A stretch of DNA of 53,842 nt from NCBI RefSeq assembly GCF_000308535.1, contig NZ_BAFW01000176.1, forward strand, positions 1 to 53,842, read 5' to 3'. Both the position numbers and the translations under genes were made by a program. Of the stretch, positions 53,335 through 53,842 are shown piece after piece. The DNA is from Nocardia cerradoensis NBRC 101014. GTDB lineage: Bacteria; Actinomycetota; Actinomycetes; Mycobacteriales; Mycobacteriaceae. Numbering within the stretch: position 1 is the stretch's first letter; every line of letters begins with the position of its first letter. Under the pieces are notes generated by a model. It saw only the letters and a list, made by a program, of their open reading frames with translations, was not told the DNA's origin and ran no database searches.

Positions 53335-53842
53335 GACAGCAGCAATCCGATGCCGGCCAGCATGGCGATGACGGCGATCCCGATCGCCAGAATCGGCACC
53401 ATCACCGTATTCGGGAGCGGACGGCCCTCCCGCATCGCCGCGCCCACCAGCCGCCAGCGGCCGAACGCGCCGAGCGCGATGACGGCCGACAGCACGATGC
53501 AACTGATCGCCAGCACCGATCGGATGTCGTGATGTCCGAACGGCTGTACCAACTCGTGCACCGCGACCCCGCCCGCGAGCAGGCCGAGGGCAGTGCGGAT
53601 CCAGGCGAGGAAGGTGCGTTCACCGGCGAGGGTGAAGCGATAGTCGAGCTCGGGGCGCTCGGCGGCGGACGGCGACTGGGCCGCGGGTGCAGGCGACGAC
53701 TCAGCTGCGGGTGTAGGCGACGACTCGGCCGCAGGCGTGCGCGACGACTCGGCCGCAGGCGTACGCGACGACTCGGCCGCAGGCGTACGCGACGACTGGG
53801 CCGCGCCGGTCGGCGACGACTCGACATTGCGGCCGGCGGACG
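53331..53842 (-). CDS. DUF202/YidH-family membrane protein with N-terminal octapeptide repeats (5' partial)
   Basis: The open frame runs off the right edge with no start in the window (about 170 codons visible). The C-terminal part carries the DUF202 signature LAGERTFLAWIRTALGLLAGG and three membrane helices. It is preceded by a low-complexity tail of ESSRTPAA-type octapeptides. A short internal GTG (53561) would cut off the signature and is rejected. It is coupled to the second DUF202 gene through an ATGA overlap. Confidence 0.78.
   Translation of the reverse strand, partial: SAGRNVESSPTGAAQSSRTPAAESSRTPAAESSRTPAAESSPTPAAESSPAPAAQSPSAAERPELDYRFTLAGERTFLAWIRTALGLLAGGVAVHELVQPFGHHDIRSVLAISCIVLSAVIALGAFGRWRLVGAAMREGRPLPNTVMVPILAIGIAVIAMLAGIGLLLS
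53671..53814. repeat. Six 24-bp tandem repeats encoding ESSRTPAA-type octapeptides
   Basis: Units begin at 53671, 53695, 53719, 53743, 53767 and 53791, each built on GACGACTCGGCCGCAGGCGT. The units at 53743 and 53767 are identical and the 53719 unit differs by one base. All preserve the DUF202 reading frame. Confidence 0.85.

Noticed and set aside
53331..53561. Short 76-residue version of the last DUF202 gene from GTG 53561
   Set aside because: It would remove the conserved AGERTFLAWIRTALG signature, which lies just upstream in the same open frame; the gene runs off the window.
1..53842. CRISPR arrays, IS elements, prophage or attachment sites
   Set aside because: No regularly spaced direct repeats with unique spacers, no transposase or integrase motifs, and no tRNA with a flanking duplication were found by reading.

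Overview
The window is about 54 kb of very GC-rich actinomycete chromosome. Codon use, an F420-type oxidoreductase, Tat-exported EfeB and the rpsB-tsf-pyrH-frr-cdsA-rlmN gene order fit Mycobacteriales, most likely a Nocardia-like genus. The genus is an inference; no rRNA is present. I see no tRNA, IS element, prophage or CRISPR array.

Left block (1-8943, + strand): a tightly coupled hopanoid operon. It holds the end of a squalene-forming HpnE-like oxidoreductase, a polyprenyl diphosphate synthase, squalene-hopene cyclase, a fusion of an HpnG-like nucleoside phosphorylase domain with IspH, the radical-SAM enzyme HpnH, Dxs and IspG. The operon thus carries three MEP-pathway enzymes together with the enzymes that cyclise squalene and extend the hopane side chain. 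Next (9044-12530, +) is an iron uptake pair: a single-chain EfeU-EfeO fusion and the Tat-exported Dyp peroxidase EfeB, with an IdeR/DtxR-like palindrome at the start of the first gene.

Middle block (12.6-45.5 kb): an accessory region that looks like a specialised-metabolite locus. It contains an MFS exporter and P450 pair, a LuxR-type regulator with a degenerate receiver, an LLM-class oxidoreductase, an S12 serine hydrolase and a type I polyketide synthase. The PKS reads KSQ-AT-ACP / KS-AT-KR-ACP-TE, has methylmalonyl-type AT motifs and is broken by an apparent one-base frameshift. Beyond it lie two ArsR regulators, a second MFS exporter with a nitroreductase, a secreted protein, an acyltransferase-3 protein with a heptapeptide tail, an SGNH enzyme, a Tat-exported cyclase-family hydrolase, a complete peptide-type ABC importer, and a four-gene cassette. 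The cassette encodes DAHP synthase, an aromatic amino acid ammonia-lyase or aminomutase, a PaaK-like acyl ligase and an AsnB-like amide synthetase that lacks its glutaminase cysteine.

Four promoters in this block (P450-MFS, PKS/arsR, MFS-nitroreductase, SGNH-acyltransferase) carry the same palindrome, TTCG-N8-CGAA. This suggests one regulon, plausibly governed by an ArsR protein encoded beside the PKS. An aromatic-acid branch (lyase, ligase, ammonia-dependent amide synthetase) and a short polyketide branch may feed one product or two; the sequence does not settle this.

Right block (45.6-53.8 kb): housekeeping genes rlmN, cdsA, frr, pyrH, tsf and rpsB on the minus strand, interrupted by small membrane or secreted proteins, and ending in two DUF202 genes. 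The last DUF202 gene is cut by the window edge and begins with an octapeptide repeat.
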